A stretch of DNA of 6,737 nt from JASFJH01 sp050117725 (lineage in GTDB: Bacteria > Pseudomonadota > Gammaproteobacteria > AKS1). The notes under the pieces were generated by a model. That model worked only from the letters and a program-made list of their open reading frames with translations, was not told the DNA's origin and ran no database searches. The DNA lies in NCBI GenBank assembly GCA_050117725.1, contig JASFME010000127.1, forward strand, positions 1 to 6,737. Direction: 5' to 3'. This document shows positions 5,954 to 6,737 of the stretch, one piece after another. The position numbers and the translations under genes were made by a program. Every line of letters begins with the position of its first letter. The first letter of the stretch is position 1.

Positions 5954-6703
5954 ATGTTTACATTCGAGCCCGGCCCCGATTTGTTACGCGATCGCGTCAT
6001 CCTCGTGACCGGTGCCGGCGACGGTATTGGCCGCGCAGTGGCCCACGCCTGTGCCGGGTCCGGTGCAACAGTCATATTACTTGGCCGCACCCAGCACAAA
6101 CTGGAAAGCCTGTATGACGAGATCATGCAACAGGGGTGGCCGGAACCGATTATTCACCCGGTCGATCTCGGCACGTTCACCGAGCAAGACAGCCACGCTC
6201 TCGCAATGGCCGTGGAACAGAACTGCGGTCGGCTTGACGGTATTGTCCACAACGCCGCCATCCTCGGCTCATTGACACCCATCCCGCTGTACAAAATGGC
6301 GTTGTGGGACGAAGTCATGCACATGAACCTGAAAGTGCCCCTGCTCATCAGCCGTGCCTGTATCCCGCTGTTAAGAGGCGCCGAGGATGCCGCGATCCTG
6401 TTTACCTCGACCGATACGCGTGAAAAATCCTGTGCCTACTGGGGCGCCTATGGCGTTTCCAAGGCAGGGCTCGATGCCCTCATGTACATCCTGGCCGATG
6501 AGCTGGAAAACAATACCCCGATACGCGTCCACGGCATTAACCCCGGTGCAGTGCGCACACGCATGCGGGCCGTGGCCTACCCGGGTGAGGACCTGAACAC
6601 GTTGCCCACGCCGGAGCAGGTCGTGCCGGCCTACCTGTACCTGCTGGGAGGTCCGGCGCGTGACTGGCACGGCAAGCTACTGCACGTGCAAGAGCCGGAT
6701 TGA
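5954..6703 (+). CDS. yciK: YciK-family short-chain dehydrogenase/reductase
   Basis: A 249-residue classical short-chain dehydrogenase. The N-terminus DLLRDRVILVTGAGDGIGRA holds the dinucleotide-binding TGxxxGIG motif at 19-26; GRLDGIVHNAA (92-102) is the NNAG-like segment; N125 is the structural asparagine; Y166 and K170 (YGVSK) form the catalytic pair within WGAYGVSK; and INPGAVRTRMRA (195-206) follows. The whole pattern, including the start FxFxPxPDLL and the end of about 250 residues, fits YciK of E. coli and the yciK-like gene beside ubiG-mupP in Pseudomonas. The substrate of YciK is unknown to me. Oddity: 13 residues before Y166, where the catalytic serine is expected, the sequence has T153 (F-T-S-T-D-T), and the usual SSSVGR block is lost. 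A serine one position earlier (S152) is present. The ATG follows the hpnE stop with no gap, so it is very likely in one operon with hpnE. Confidence 0.9.
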   Translation: MFTFEPGPDLLRDRVILVTGAGDGIGRAVAHACAGSGATVILLGRTQHKLESLYDEIMQQGWPEPIIHPVDLGTFTEQDSHALAMAVEQNCGRLDGIVHNAAILGSLTPIPLYKMALWDEVMHMNLKVPLLISRACIPLLRGAEDAAILFTSTDTREKSCAYWGAYGVSKAGLDALMYILADELENNTPIRVHGINPGAVRTRMRAVAYPGEDLNTLPTPEQVVPAYLYLLGGPARDWHGKLLHVQEPD

Positions 6704-6737
6704 CCCCTCACCGGCCAGTACCACCATCCTGAATCCC
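6704..6737. other. Non-coding end of window
   Basis: The last 34 bases after the yciK stop show no start codon with a ribosome binding site, no hairpin with a T-run and no recognisable motif. Too little sequence is present to tell what follows. Confidence 0.5.

Overview
The window looks like a stretch of a gammaproteobacterial chromosome. The evidence is a UbiG of the E. coli/Pseudomonas type, a MupP-type phosphatase directly behind it, a YciK-type short-chain dehydrogenase further down, and moderately GC-rich coding sequence with almost no intergenic space. I cannot name the genus. The hpnCDE genes point to a squalene-making, probably hopanoid-producing lineage.

Layout: the 3' part of ubiG (ubiquinone O-methylation) opens the window, followed 6 bp later by a HAD phosphatase best matched to MupP (cell-wall sugar recycling). 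After an 89-bp gap carrying a plausible sigma70-type promoter comes rmuC, encoding a membrane-anchored coiled-coil protein with a PD-(D/E)xK nuclease-like domain. A 65-residue membrane protein is encoded on the minus strand, 3 bp from the end of rmuC and 15 bp from the start codon of hpnC. Then come hpnC, hpnD and hpnE, the three-enzyme route from farnesyl diphosphate to squalene through presqualene diphosphate and hydroxysqualene. yciK starts on the base after the hpnE stop, with its ribosome binding site inside hpnE. The last 34 bases hold nothing I can identify. No stretch of 300 bases lacks a gene; the longest gap is the 89 bp before rmuC.

How the genes fit together: in Pseudomonas, ubiG, mupP and a yciK-like gene are adjacent. 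Here the same three genes are in the same order and orientation, but rmuC, the small minus-strand gene and hpnCDE lie between mupP and yciK. The simplest reading is that a squalene module was placed inside an old conserved block and now drives or shares transcription with yciK. No squalene-hopene cyclase is present in the window, so the fate of the squalene cannot be read here.

The main points for a second look are the small minus-strand protein, whose only membrane segment is an uninterrupted glycine zipper (glycine at every fourth residue, six times); its position head-to-head with hpnC and tail-to-tail with rmuC; and a threonine in place of the expected catalytic serine in YciK. I found no RNA genes, insertion sequences, CRISPR arrays or evidence of a wholly new system.
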